A program made the translations under genes and the position numbers. Below the pieces are notes generated by a model that was not told the origin of the DNA, ran no database searches, and worked only from the letters and a program-made list of their open reading frames with translations. Below, piece after piece: positions 1 to 9,607 of a stretch of DNA of 64,000 bases (positions are counted from its first letter, which is position 1; the number at the start of each line of letters is the position of its first letter). Origin of the DNA: Ilyonectria destructans (lineage: Eukaryota; Ascomycota; Sordariomycetes; Hypocreales; Nectriaceae); contig JAHEWK010000006.1 in assembly GCA_020740775.1 (NCBI GenBank), positions 496,001 to 560,000 of the forward strand. Direction: 5' to 3'.

Positions 1-2
1 TC

Positions 3-1399
3 TTCAGCGGCTATTTCGCACACAAATATGGGCGGAAAAAGTGCGCTGCTCTTGCTGCACTCATCATTCTTATATCCAGTGGTCTTGTCACGGCTTCTGT
101 ACACATCGCCATGTTCATCACATTCAGGTTTTTTCAGGGTTGGGGGTCATTCCAGATGCTCTCTACGATTCCCATGTGGATGGCCGAACTTGTCCCTCCT
201 ATAAGAAGGGGTATGTTGGTGCAGATCCACCCTGCAATGATTAATCTTGGCTACACTGCAGCCTCATACACTGGGCTTGGATTTTATCACTATCAAGGCG
301 GCGGCAACAACCAGTGGCGGGGCCCTCTAGGGCTTGCTGGACTGTTCCCTTTACTGCTTTTGATCGGGCTTTATTGGATACCAGAATCACCTCGATTTCT
401 TTTAGCCAACGGTAAAACGGAGGAAGCATGGCATATTCTTCGTCAGCTACATTCAAATTCGAAGGATCCCGGACACCTCTTTGCGAAGAAAGAGCTATAT
501 CAGATCCAACAACAAGTGCAGTTGGACATCGAACAGTCCGCAAGTTCTATATCTGGGAACTACTTGACGATCTTCAAGAAGAAGTCTTTCAGAAAGCGTG
601 CGCTCATCACTACATTCTTGACCTTTGCACAAATGAGCTCAGGTGCTCTGGTTGTCAACAGTAAGTTTTGCTTGAGTGTTGCTGTGTTATTTCAATTCTC
701 TCGCTTTATTACCTTGAGCCCTCGCGCATGGCCTTCTACATTCATCGATGATATAATACTTACTGATTGTTTCTGTTAGACTATGGCGGCTTAATCTACA
801 CAAGCCTAGGGTTCAGTAATGCTTCTGTGCTTCAAATGCAAGGCGGCTACCAATTGTGCGGATGGGTCGCGAACACTGCAAGCATGTTCATTATAGACAA
901 ATTCCCGAGGAACAAGTTGATGTCTTTCGGATTCTTCACTTGCGGGATCACCGTTATTCTGGAAACTGCCCTACAGAAGCACTACCTAGGAACGACCGAC
1001 CGTTCAGGATTAATCGCATGCGCAGCAATGCTCTTTCTCAACGTCACTTGCTTCGGCCTTTTCGTTGAGGGTGTAGGCTTCTGCTACATTGCAGAGATAT
1101 GGCCAACCTTCACTAGGGGGGAGGGATATGCTCTCGGCATGTTCAGTCTTTGTGTGACCAGCATTATTTGGTTACAGGCAGCGCCTTCTGCGTTCGAGTC
1201 AATCGGTTGGAGGTTCTACATCTTTTTCATCGTTTTTGACGCACTTGCTGCGGTCATCACCTGGTTCTATCCCGATACACTGGGGAAGCCTCTTGAAGAA
1301 GTGGCAGCCTTGTTTGGAGATGAAGACATGGTCGCTGTCAGGCAAGCTGATCTCGATAACAGTAAGTTGATGGACATGGAAAAGAGCAGCCTTGGATAA
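3..1399 (+). CDS. MFS sugar transporter, 5'-truncated by window edge (exons 3-660, 780-1399)
   Basis: Membrane carrier of the major facilitator superfamily, sugar porter family, which moves hexoses or related polyols by proton symport. The reading frame is open from base 3, so the N-terminal helices lie outside the window. The MFS loop signature is visible at the left edge (GYFAHKYGRKK, codons from about base 12), and the sugar-porter motif PESPRFLL follows at about base 390. One intron, 661-779 (GTAAGT..TTAG), joins codon AAC across the junction and restores a frame through further hydrophobic helices to a TAA/TAG-bounded end at 1399. The C-terminal tail is short and acidic. It neighbours an MDR oxidoreductase, a hydrolase and an alcohol dehydrogenase, which would suit uptake plus catabolism of a small carbon compound. 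The substrate cannot be read from sequence. Confidence 0.9.
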
Positions 1400-1637
1400 G
1401 CCGATAGATTCTATCAGCGGTAGAATATGCAGTCGAACATGTAGTTGTAGTTGCCAATGGTTTCAATGGGCCTACTTTGGGACTTAATAATAATAAGCCT
1501 GGATCCACAGGCCATTAACCATCACTACGGGCTGGTCCTTTCAGTCAAATTTCAGGTTGATAGCCCGCAACTAGGTAAATGATGCTTGTAATTTGGTAAA
1601 TGCAATAAATTGAGTCATACCCAGCTATATTACCGTC

Positions 1638-2802
1638 TTATACCCATTCTACAGGATAAACAAGCTTTTTCCCACTGACCTTGTAGTTCTTTAAGTCTTC
1701 TATCCCTTCTGGAATAGCCCCAATTCCACCGCTTCTCAGCTCCACACGGTGCGGTTTGAAGCTACTGTCAGCCAGAAGTTGATCGATCAAGGTCATGAAT
1801 TCCTTGGCAAACTCAAAGTCTTCTTGGCTCGGAGGAATGTAAAATGGCCCTCTCTCGAATGGCTCTGCGAATATGGTGTAGGCCATGGAAGTCACAGACG
1901 TGACGTCGTCTCGCCCTGAACCTTCCATCGCGAGGCTTCCGTATATGGGCTGCTCACCAGAGTGGCTCTTCTCAGTGGAAAGTGCATCCGAGCAGACTTT
2001 GGGGGACGGGCTCTCGGCGAAACAGTCCCAGGCATAAAAGAGGCGGTTCTTGGTCAGCTCCCGGATATCACTGCCGCATGTCGGGGAGTTGTAGTCGAAG
2101 ACGTGATCGGCGCCGTGCTCCTTGACGTAGTCAAAGTTTCGAGGCGAGCAGGTTGTGATGACTTCGAGTCCTGAGCTTTATGTACAGGTTAGCCATTTCT
2201 CGGCTCAGGCAAGTTGGTAAGGGCGTTGAGTGTGGCCTCGTAGCGATATCTCGACGAGGGATGTCTACTTACAGCTTCGCGAACTGAATTCCCAGAATTC
2301 CAGTTGCCGTGCTCCCTCCATAGATCAAAATAGGAAATTTCTCCTTGACTGGGGCAGTCGGCAATGGAAGCTTCATCTTCTGATACAGACCTTGTCCGAC
2401 GGTGGCGGTTCCAACACCCAGTGTAGCTGCCTCTTCAAACCCGATATTGTCCGGGATCTTGATTTGAACATCTCCCTTGACAACAATGTACTCGGCAAAT
2501 GCTCCGCCGTCCAAGTGGAGAGGGTTGTTGCCGTTTGCCATGCCGGCGATGCGGTCGCCCTTCTTCCAGTCCTTCTCGACGCCTTCGCCCACTTCTTCAA
2601 CAATGCCCGCGTAGTCGCATCCAATCGTGAAGTTGAGCGTGTCCATCCACGTGATGGCCTTCCAGTCGGATGGATTCAATGCAACTGCCTTGGTTCTGAC
2701 AAGAACTTCTCCGCGGGCAGGGACTGGAAGGGGAACGTCGAACAGACCGGCTTTATGGTCTTTAGCAGACTTTAGGGCCTGCATGGTGTTCGGGAGGGCC
2801 AT
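1638..2802 (-). CDS. Zinc-independent MDR oxidoreductase, enoyl-reductase-like (exons 2802-2273, 2175-1638)
   Basis: A 355-residue NADPH-dependent oxidoreductase of the medium-chain dehydrogenase/reductase superfamily, resembling the fungal trans-acting enoyl reductase (LovC/ToxD-like) and quinone-reductase group. The N-terminal GroES-like half has ALNPSDWK and GCDYAGIVEEVG. The cofactor half has YGGSTATGILGIQFAKL near residue 175 and a second-exon segment HVFDY typical of this family. No zinc ligands are present. One 97-bp intron (2272-2176) keeps frame as CT|C, using an AG acceptor before CTCAGG. The start ATG at 2802 is the first in frame and gives the normal family length. There is no polyketide synthase in the window, so a trans-enoyl-reductase role is not supported by context. 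A stand-alone quinone or enone reductase is equally likely. Confidence 0.85.
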
Positions 2803-3440
2803 GATGGTAGTTGAGCGAATGGAGCGGGCGCAATAAATAGATGGAAGTGCAAGAGAGGTGCTTATCCGAAACTTGTGAACCTAATACCTTCGCCCTACTT
2901 CTTATATAACTATTACCATATCCACCTAGGGCAAGGGACAACCGGCCTAGAGTTCTTAGCATCTTCATGAGTTGTCTGACTATCAAGCTGACAAATTTAG
3001 TCAAAGTCCGCAAACATAAGGGGGCTTGAAAGCGGGGTTGTATGTTTTGTGGAGTCTTGATAGCGGGTTCGGGGCCTCGGGCAATTGGCCCCCCGAGTTC
3101 TTTTTATGATTTATAAGTTTCCCGCCGGCGTCGGGGCTTCTATGCTTGGTAAAGCGACCTACTACGTAAGATGGCCATTTTCGACGACCAAAATCGGTGA
3201 GGCAACGTCCCAGACGTGGCGCCACAGCTGGATGACACCGCTAAGTACTGGTGAAGAGCTCAAACAGAGGGAAACACTGGATCTCTCTCACTGCTGTTAT
3301 ACAGCAGAAGGGGAGGATATCGGGTCTTTAATTAAACACCACTTATCAGGCCCATGGTAGCCAAGTATGTTGAAGAGAACTGCATTGGCTGACACTTTTG
3401 GCGTTCCGGTGAAGAAATTGGCCGGCCGCTGGAGTGCTGC
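2803..3440. other. Intergenic, nothing recognised
   Basis: Shared upstream side of the MDR oxidoreductase. It contains short ORFs below 95 codons on both strands with no family features. I see no RNA gene or repeat here. Confidence 0.4.
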
Positions 3441-3740
3441 CTCGCTACTCCATCGCAGTATCATGGTAGTCTACGTCTGAGGCATTGGCACCAACTATGG
3501 ACCAAGCCAAGTCCCTTTCATACATGACGTCTCCACAGCCATCCATAGCCTCTGGAAGCTCCAGATGTCGAAACGGTTGTATATAACGGCTATAAATTCC
3601 TCACGGAAGAGGAAACGAGGTTGAAGCAGTATGGCGACCACGACATGGATTGGAAGAAATACCAAGAAATCTGATTTCAGCTGGACACTGCTGGCATAAA
3701 AGTAGGCTTGGAAGATTACTTATATATCTGGTATACCTCG
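3440..3740 (+). pseudogene. Possible decayed coding relic, family not recognised
   Basis: Two protein-like stretches lie in different frames. One reads GIGTNYGPSQVPFIHDVS from about 3480. The other reads VYNGYKFLTEEETRLKQYG from about 3580, continues as MDWKKYQEI, then hits a stop codon and continues in frame as QLDTAGIKVGLEDYL. The amphipathic, charged composition looks like former coding sequence with at least one frameshift and one stop. I do not recognise the family. It could also be chance, since each piece is under 40 residues. Confidence 0.3.
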
Positions 3741-4130
3741 TAGTACTGTATACTATTGCAAATTACTAACCGAGCTTCACATGCATGTGGGTAGTACTGA
3801 CTTAATTCGCTGATGTAAGCCGATACCTTGTACTCATATACTTACAACGATACTCGCAATTTGGATACCGAGAGTAAGGTTTTGGTTGATAACTTGGATA
3901 GAAAGGTTTGGTCCTCTTTACTAGTCGATACGATAATGTGGAATGGAGAAAAAAGCGATTGCATGAAGGTCGTAGCACAATGGGATTTGTTTCTAGGTCG
4001 CTATACATGTACGTTATAGTATCGCAGTATCGCAGTATGAAGAGGGAAAGGTCTTATGCCTGAAGGATTGTCTCATTAAGACCGGCTATATTTGAGTCTC
4101 CGTAGTGATCGTCAACTTCAAGCAAGCTCT

Positions 4131-4988
4131 CTATGGACCGCTCAAAAAGAGTTCGAGATGCTGTGCGTAGAGTTCCGGTACTTGGAAGAGGTGTCCGTGC
4201 CCCGAATCGGGATAGATAATCAGCTGGGCGTTCTTGATTCTTTGTTGCAGAATAAAGCTGTTCGGAGTGGGCGACATGATGTCGTTGTGGCCGTTGGTAA
4301 CCAATGTTGGGGCCTTGATATCTTGAAGGCGGTCAAAGTTGCCGAGGTCGACAGTAAAGGCGAAAATAGCTGTCAGCTGTGATCGTGCTCCTTGTCCAAT
4401 AAGATATTCCCTCCGCTTTTCTCCCTCTACTTGTCGTTCATGAATCCTTTTCCACCATGCTTGCCCAAGCGCCAAGCTTGAGTCAGACGGGTAGAAGAAC
4501 AATCGAAACATGTCCTCCATGGTTGGAGGTTCGTCGTTATTGGCACCGGCGCTCTCAAGCACGTCCCGCGGGGGTAGAACCACCCCGTCCCCAATGGCGG
4601 ATTGTGTACCGGCCAGAATCAACTTGTGGACCAGTTGGGGGTAGTCCCAGGCCAGGCTTTGCGCAACACCACCGCCCATTGAGAAGCCCATGACGTCTGC
4701 CTGGGCGACTCCGATGGCCGCCAGGAATTTGGCAGCAATAGAGGACATGGCCGAAGTGGACTCAGGTACGGTGCCTTCGCTGTGGCCAATACCGAAACTG
4801 TCATATATAATGACCTCCCGGTTTCTGGCAATGGTATTGAAGAGAAGAGGGTCGAGGGTATCCATCGAACCCCGTAAATGGTTGATGTACAACAACGGAA
4901 AGACACTCTGCTTTCCAAATCGCCGGTACGCAATCTTCACACCGTCGACCGAAGTGAAGAGGGTCTGAACTGTCTGGAGGGTCGCCAT
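4131..4988 (-). CDS. Alpha/beta hydrolase, single exon, 285 aa
   Basis: A cytosolic-type alpha/beta-hydrolase-fold enzyme acting on an unknown ester, amide or C-C bond. The nucleophile elbow is GFSMGG, with Ser at about residue 103. The acid is probably Asp in NGHNDIM (about 236), and the histidine lies in DSGHGHLFQ (about 264). There is no signal peptide, and the length of 285 aa is normal for haloperoxidase- or dienoate-hydrolase-like members. A single ATG at 4988 follows a normal-looking leader, and no intron is needed. The divergent arrangement with the alcohol dehydrogenase at 5723 leaves a roughly 730-bp shared promoter region. The substrate is not inferable. The oxyanion-hole HG motif is replaced by NHLRGS, which is usual for this subgroup. 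Confidence 0.9.
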   Translation of the reverse strand: MATLQTVQTLFTSVDGVKIAYRRFGKQSVFPLLYINHLRGSMDTLDPLLFNTIARNREVIIYDSFGIGHSEGTVPESTSAMSSIAAKFLAAIGVAQADVMGFSMGGGVAQSLAWDYPQLVHKLILAGTQSAIGDGVVLPPRDVLESAGANNDEPPTMEDMFRLFFYPSDSSLALGQAWWKRIHERQVEGEKRREYLIGQGARSQLTAIFAFTVDLGNFDRLQDIKAPTLVTNGHNDIMSPTPNSFILQQRIKNAQLIIYPDSGHGHLFQVPELYAQHLELFLSGP

Positions 4989-5722
4989 CGTAATGTTCTT
5001 TGCCTTGATGATTTGTTTGCTGAAGACTTGTTGTCTGAGGACTGTGAAGAGTGATTGAAAGACTGGTGTAAGAGGGTATGGTATCTAGTAGAGATGAACC
5101 GGATATGCAACGATTTACTTCTGGAAGTTCTTTAATATATCTATCAGTAAAGCCCTTTCATAATGCGGACACATAACGTCATAATCAATTATTCAAAGAT
5201 GCCGTCGGACAAATCCATTTCGCCGCCTTTGCCTTTGATGGCGCACGCGATGGCCGATAGCCCGGTCAATCACCCCACAGCAAGTTCCCTAGCTCAGACG
5301 CTATCCCCTCACTCCCCGCGTTCGGGGAAACACCGAATCTGAGACTCCCGCTCTTTCCACTTCGGGACGAAAGAGGCGTGTACTAAGTAGTAATAAACTC
5401 GTTACATAAGCGGCGCAAACATTCCGTGTGCCGAAACAATGACACGGGATCAATTTGCTAGCCTCTAAACCTCTCTCGGGACATATCATAAGCTCAGACT
5501 ATGCAGAATCAACACGGAAGCTTTACCTAAGACTTCCGGCAAATCTGGTGCTTAAGGGCGGAGCTGATGCCCTCGCCATATCAAACTCATAATGACATTC
5601 CTTTTCACAGTTGAGCCAGTTCCAACAGTGAGGTACATTTATAGCTGATAGCCGTTACCGATTTCACATTCCGTCAAGCTTCACACCAAAGAAACTCAAC
5701 CCTGACTCTATTTACGACAAAA
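4989..5722. promoter_or_regulatory. Divergent promoter region between hydrolase and alcohol dehydrogenase
   Basis: A 734-bp intergenic stretch between two divergently transcribed genes, without convincing ORFs. It should hold both promoters, which makes co-regulation possible. I could not identify a specific operator. Confidence 0.5.
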
Positions 5723-6709
5723 ATGTCTTCGACCATGAAAGCATACCAATTTACCCATCCTTCCAAAGGACTGGAATACAGGGAGGTTCCAGTCCCCGTC
5801 CCCGACAAAAACCAAGTCCTCGTCGAGGTCAAGGCGACCGGCCTCTGCCACACCGACTGCAACATAGCATCTGGACTGGACGATACTTTCTTCTGGAAAC
5901 GGCCTATTATCTTGGGTCACGAAATTGCTGGTGTAGTTGTCGGGGTCGGTGCAGACGTGACCAAGTTCAGCGTTGGAGACCCGGTCGTTTCCATAATCGG
6001 CATTGAGCACCCCATAACTTTCGGAGATGTGACCACCACAGCCGGCATTGGCTACGATGGTGGATTTGCACAATACGCAGCACTGTTCGAGTCAAAGACA
6101 TTGCGTATCCCCGAGGGAGTCACATTTGCTCAAGCGGCCGTGGCCACCGACGCTGTTGCCACAGCGTACCATGCTGTCGTTGTCGAAGGACAAATTTCTG
6201 CGTCCTCGAAAATCGCCATAATCGGACTGGGAGGTCTCGGTCTATCGGCTGCTCAGATTGCCTCTCGTTTTGGGTCGAAAGTGTACGGAATCGAACGCGA
6301 CAACCGCAAGTATGTGGCAGCTGCTCAGGCCGGAGTATATGCATGCGCTAAAAGCTTTGACGGCTTCCCTGGAGTACGCTTCGATGTGGTCTTGGATTTT
6401 GTAGGCGCAGGTTCTACGACAGCAGCTGCCGCCAAGGTGGTGGAACCTGGTGGCAAGGTCGTCCTTGTCGGTCTTGCGCAAAAAGAATCTACGCTGAATA
6501 CGCATGAGTTTGTCGGGCTCGGTGTCACACTCAAAGGGTCAGCTGGTTCATCCATCGGCGAGGTTGAGAAATCGTTGCAGATGATCGCGAACAAGGAGAT
6601 TGAGCCTCTTCTCGAAGAAATCCCTTTCAGCAAAATTAAAGAAGGACTTGATAGGCTCTCGCAGGGCAATGTCATCGGGCGCCTATATGCTGACCCGACA
6701 AAATTTTAA
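5723..6709 (+). CDS. Zinc-dependent alcohol dehydrogenase (MDR), single exon, 328 aa
   Basis: An NAD(P)-dependent alcohol dehydrogenase of the MDR superfamily. Catalytic zinc ligands are visible as GLCHTDC (Cys about 42, His 43) and GHE (65-67). The Rossmann glycine motif is GLGGLG at about 167-172. The four-cysteine structural-zinc lobe that normally lies between residues 90 and 115 is absent; this stretch reads GIEHPITFGDVTTTAGIGYDG instead in two short pieces. The enzyme would therefore bind one zinc per subunit. The length of 328 aa is short for a classical ADH (340-380), consistent with loss of that lobe. The ATG at 5723 follows CAAAA, a good fungal start context. The neighbouring hydrolase is divergent. 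Confidence 0.9.
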   Translation: MSSTMKAYQFTHPSKGLEYREVPVPVPDKNQVLVEVKATGLCHTDCNIASGLDDTFFWKRPIILGHEIAGVVVGVGADVTKFSVGDPVVSIIGIEHPITFGDVTTTAGIGYDGGFAQYAALFESKTLRIPEGVTFAQAAVATDAVATAYHAVVVEGQISASSKIAIIGLGGLGLSAAQIASRFGSKVYGIERDNRKYVAAAQAGVYACAKSFDGFPGVRFDVVLDFVGAGSTTAAAAKVVEPGGKVVLVGLAQKESTLNTHEFVGLGVTLKGSAGSSIGEVEKSLQMIANKEIEPLLEEIPFSKIKEGLDRLSQGNVIGRLYADPTKF

Positions 6710-7883
6710 GCTCGGCAATATTATCTTCTTTATTTTGAATATGTCCACTTGCTGTAGGACGCCTCGCTTCAAGTGAAATAGACTGTCTGCTTCTGCCATG
6801 AATCTATACATTACGTAGGCTCGATCTCGACGTCCTTAACCGTCTGACTCATTCTGACTCATTAGAATCCCCTCCAGCGACGGCTGAACTTCGTATCGTA
6901 ATGTACTTGTAGACTTCAGATAGACTGTCTATAGCAAGCTAATATTGAAACACTCGTATGTCTGACTGGATTTCGCCCTGCTGTATGTAAAGTAATAAGA
7001 GATAAGAATAGAAACTGTACATCTTAAATTAATAAAATATGCTACTGCTTTATTGAATAACCGATATTATCACATATTTATCAGTCTGCTATCGCTATTG
7101 AAGATATTCATGGATCCGTTACGGTCAATTTGATTAATTCAATAGTGGTCAATTGATGATAATGATAATAATAATGACGACTTGTGCTGCTTATCTGGAC
7201 CGGCCGGAAGAGGGGTTATCAGACACCCCTTCTAACTAAGCTTATAATATCAATATATCAGAGGTTTCACAATCAAGAGGTTAGGGTGCCCTAGTACACA
7301 CATACCCAGAAGGGGGACTAGAAGCTCAACAGTAAAAAAAACACCAACAATAGTATCAACAATCCAGACTATATACCCGGTCCATTTAAAGGTCAACAGT
7401 TACTCAAACAGCCTATAGTTTCTAGTCCAACTGGTTACCTTTCCCAATACCTCAATAAGCTGCAGGAACAGCTGCATCTTGAAAAAGCTAGATCTGCTGG
7501 AAAAGCTAGATCTTGGAAAAGGCAAAATCCTGATGGATATAAAAGCTCTGCAGGCCTCACCTCTTGCATTCCAGCCATCCTTGTATCCTCACACACCTCG
7601 ACCAACCGCTATCCCAGCCCTAAAGTATATATCTATTTATTCTATCTTAATCCTACCTAATATCGAAAATCTCTACCTACTTCAGCTTAGAATAATCCAG
7701 GGTATCAGGCTCCAGTATAAGTCGGACAAGATAGGCATATAGTTATAGTCGTCAGAGTCACTGGTGTTCCTAGCAACTTACTCATCCTTGCAGGAGGCAG
7801 ATATTTCTACCGATATAGAGAATCGTTACAGACAAGAACAACTTCACGATACCAAAGCAAGATAAAAACAAAGTTGGTAATAA
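6710..7883. other. AT-rich intergenic, possible RIP-affected relic
   Basis: About 1.2 kb rich in TA dinucleotides, with long runs such as TTAATTAATAAAATA-like composition. A short imperfect duplication of AAAAGCTAGATCT lies near 7479-7517. An 87-codon ORF at 7479-7742 looks like low-complexity chance coding. The base composition differs clearly from the flanking genes and is typical of repeat-induced point mutation, but I cannot identify an element. Confidence 0.4.
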
Positions 7884-8651
7884 TTACTGAGAAGGTTGAG
7901 ATCGTTTCCTAAAACAGTCTCTTACCGCCTTGAACATGGCACTAAGATGATGATACCACAGTTCTCGGGGGAGATCGTATAATATCTGGTTAGGCCCCCG
8001 ATAGTTTGCCCCAGCTAAGTCCAGCACTCCTTCGGTGGCAATTTGATGTATAAAAGCATCGTCCAATCCGAGTCCAGTCCGCCCTGAAAAGTTCAGAAAC
8101 CGGGCTCCAATGGATGTGCTAAACTCCTCACCCTCTTGTGCTGATACTTTCCAGTCCTCCTGTGGGCGTTCGGACTTGCCTGCGCACACCCAAATAGGCC
8201 TGCAAATGGGCCTGCCCTGCTCCTCAGCTCCAAAGACCTCGGTGTAAACCTTCTTGATGAAATCAAAAGTCCTTCTATCCGTGACGTCGTATACGAGCAG
8301 AAAGACGTTGGTTCCTTGGAGAGGTACAGCCATCCTTGGGGAATCATTACTCTCGTATAACTCAACTATCAGAGTAACCCGGTGGCCATTAATCTGCACA
8401 CTCGTTCTCTCCAGATAGTTATACGTAGGATCATCCCAGTAGTCAGTTTTCCAGACAAGCTGGAAAGCTTGTTAGCTTTCTTGATGCTGGAGAGATACTG
8501 GAAAATGTGTATAACCTACCCTATACAAGACGCTGCGACAGCTGCTCCACCTATGTCCCAGTATGGGTATATGGATAGTTGCATCCTCGTTCTGTGAGAG
8601 ATATTCTTGAATGACAGCATTCTGCTGCGGCGTTATGATCGCGTTCGACAT
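7884..8651 (-). CDS. Ras-family protein with degenerate G motifs (exons 8651-8520, 8459-7884)
   Basis: A 235-residue protein with Ras-like order. A P-loop region sits at residues 30-41, then switch I (YWDDPTYNY, with the conserved Thr at about 56), the strand pair VQINGHRVTLIVEL, the core strand NVFLLVYDVTDRRTFDFI, and an alpha/beta C-terminal half. The 60-bp intron has a GTAGGT donor, branch GCTAAC and TTTCCAG acceptor, with phase 0. The P-loop reads LGHRWSSCRS instead of GxxxxGK[ST]. DxxG is replaced by LYESND, NKxD by AGKSE and SAK by SGRTG. There is no C-terminal CAAX box (it ends RKRSQPSQ). The frame is intact, so I read it as a pseudoGTPase or a heavily diverged GTPase, not a broken gene. 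Its partners are unknown. Confidence 0.7.
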
Positions 8652-9607
8652 TTTGAGTGGACCTTGGGCAGAATTGTCGATACCTTAGAAATAATAATGA
8701 AAGTAAAAGTTTGGCCATTTTCACACCTGTTGGTTGCCCCTTATTTACCGACAGGCCGTCACGTGTTGATTGAGCTGGTATAGCCTCTCGGATCGTCCCA
8801 TCGCATGCGGCCAGTCACCAACTGCGACGAGGGTCCGGATAAAGAGGACGTTTAGCGAAAAGAAACAATTCGTTTGTTACATACAAACTCAATTTTCAAG
8901 AGCTGAAAATAACCTAGATTTCTGTTGGTTGTTTGTTGAGGCAGGCAAATCCGCTCATCCTGCCATGCCGCATTATCCATCATGTTGATTCGCCCACGGT
9001 GAAGGATCCGAGCTGCTGAAACAAGTAGGAATGCAACCTAGCCTTCGAGTGCCGCATGGCTGCAGCACTCGCGCCTCGGATGCTACAAGGACCAGTGCGT
9101 TCTTCTCCGCATGCGCCCCCAGCATCACACACTGGGGTAGACCAACTGAAGCTTGTTGGGACACCACGATTGCGCTGCGCCTTTTTGGCTTTGGCCCTGG
9201 CCCCCATGCAAGGAACAAAGGCTCATCTGCACCTTAGATGTACATCTCAAAGGTTTCAAATCCCAAAGCTGACTTGACTTCATATTGGCTCGACTTCATG
9301 TTGACTCAACCTCGTGTGTTGGCGCAGCATTGTGTTGGCTCTAATGATACTCAAGCAGCCTAAGCACTGGCAACAGGATCTGATGTTATCTATAATTAAA
9401 TTTCAGCGTGATGATTCCTCGTATTGCGTTAAAGGATTTCTAATCGCTGGCTTGATGCCGATGTTGTTGGCTTGGCCTCATGTTTCCTTCGCCGTGTCTA
9501 TGTGCTATGTGGTCTTGTTTTGCGGACATATCTGTATAAAATGGCAGAGCCGATCTTCTCGAAACCGAGTCTGTAGACAGAAAATACATACTCAGTAGGA
9601 TTTCGCC
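8652..9607. other. Intergenic; promoter side of the Ras-like and subtilisin genes
   Basis: Divergent intergenic region of about 950 bp with no convincing coding sequence. Overlapping ORFs near 9000-9270 lack family features and sit on both strands. A TATAAA box near 9535 belongs to the subtilisin locus. Confidence 0.4.
9535..9540 (+). promoter_or_regulatory. TATA box upstream of the subtilisin locus
   Basis: TATAAA lies about 70 bp before the ATG at 9608, a plausible core-promoter distance for an ascomycete gene. Confidence 0.4.

Noticed and set aside
2230..2775. 181-codon plus-strand open frame
   Set aside because: Antisense shadow of the MDR oxidoreductase exon, without domain features.
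1..6709. Secondary-metabolite gene cluster
   Set aside because: Transporter, reductase, hydrolase and dehydrogenase are present, but no PKS, NRPS, terpene cyclase or pathway regulator is in the window.
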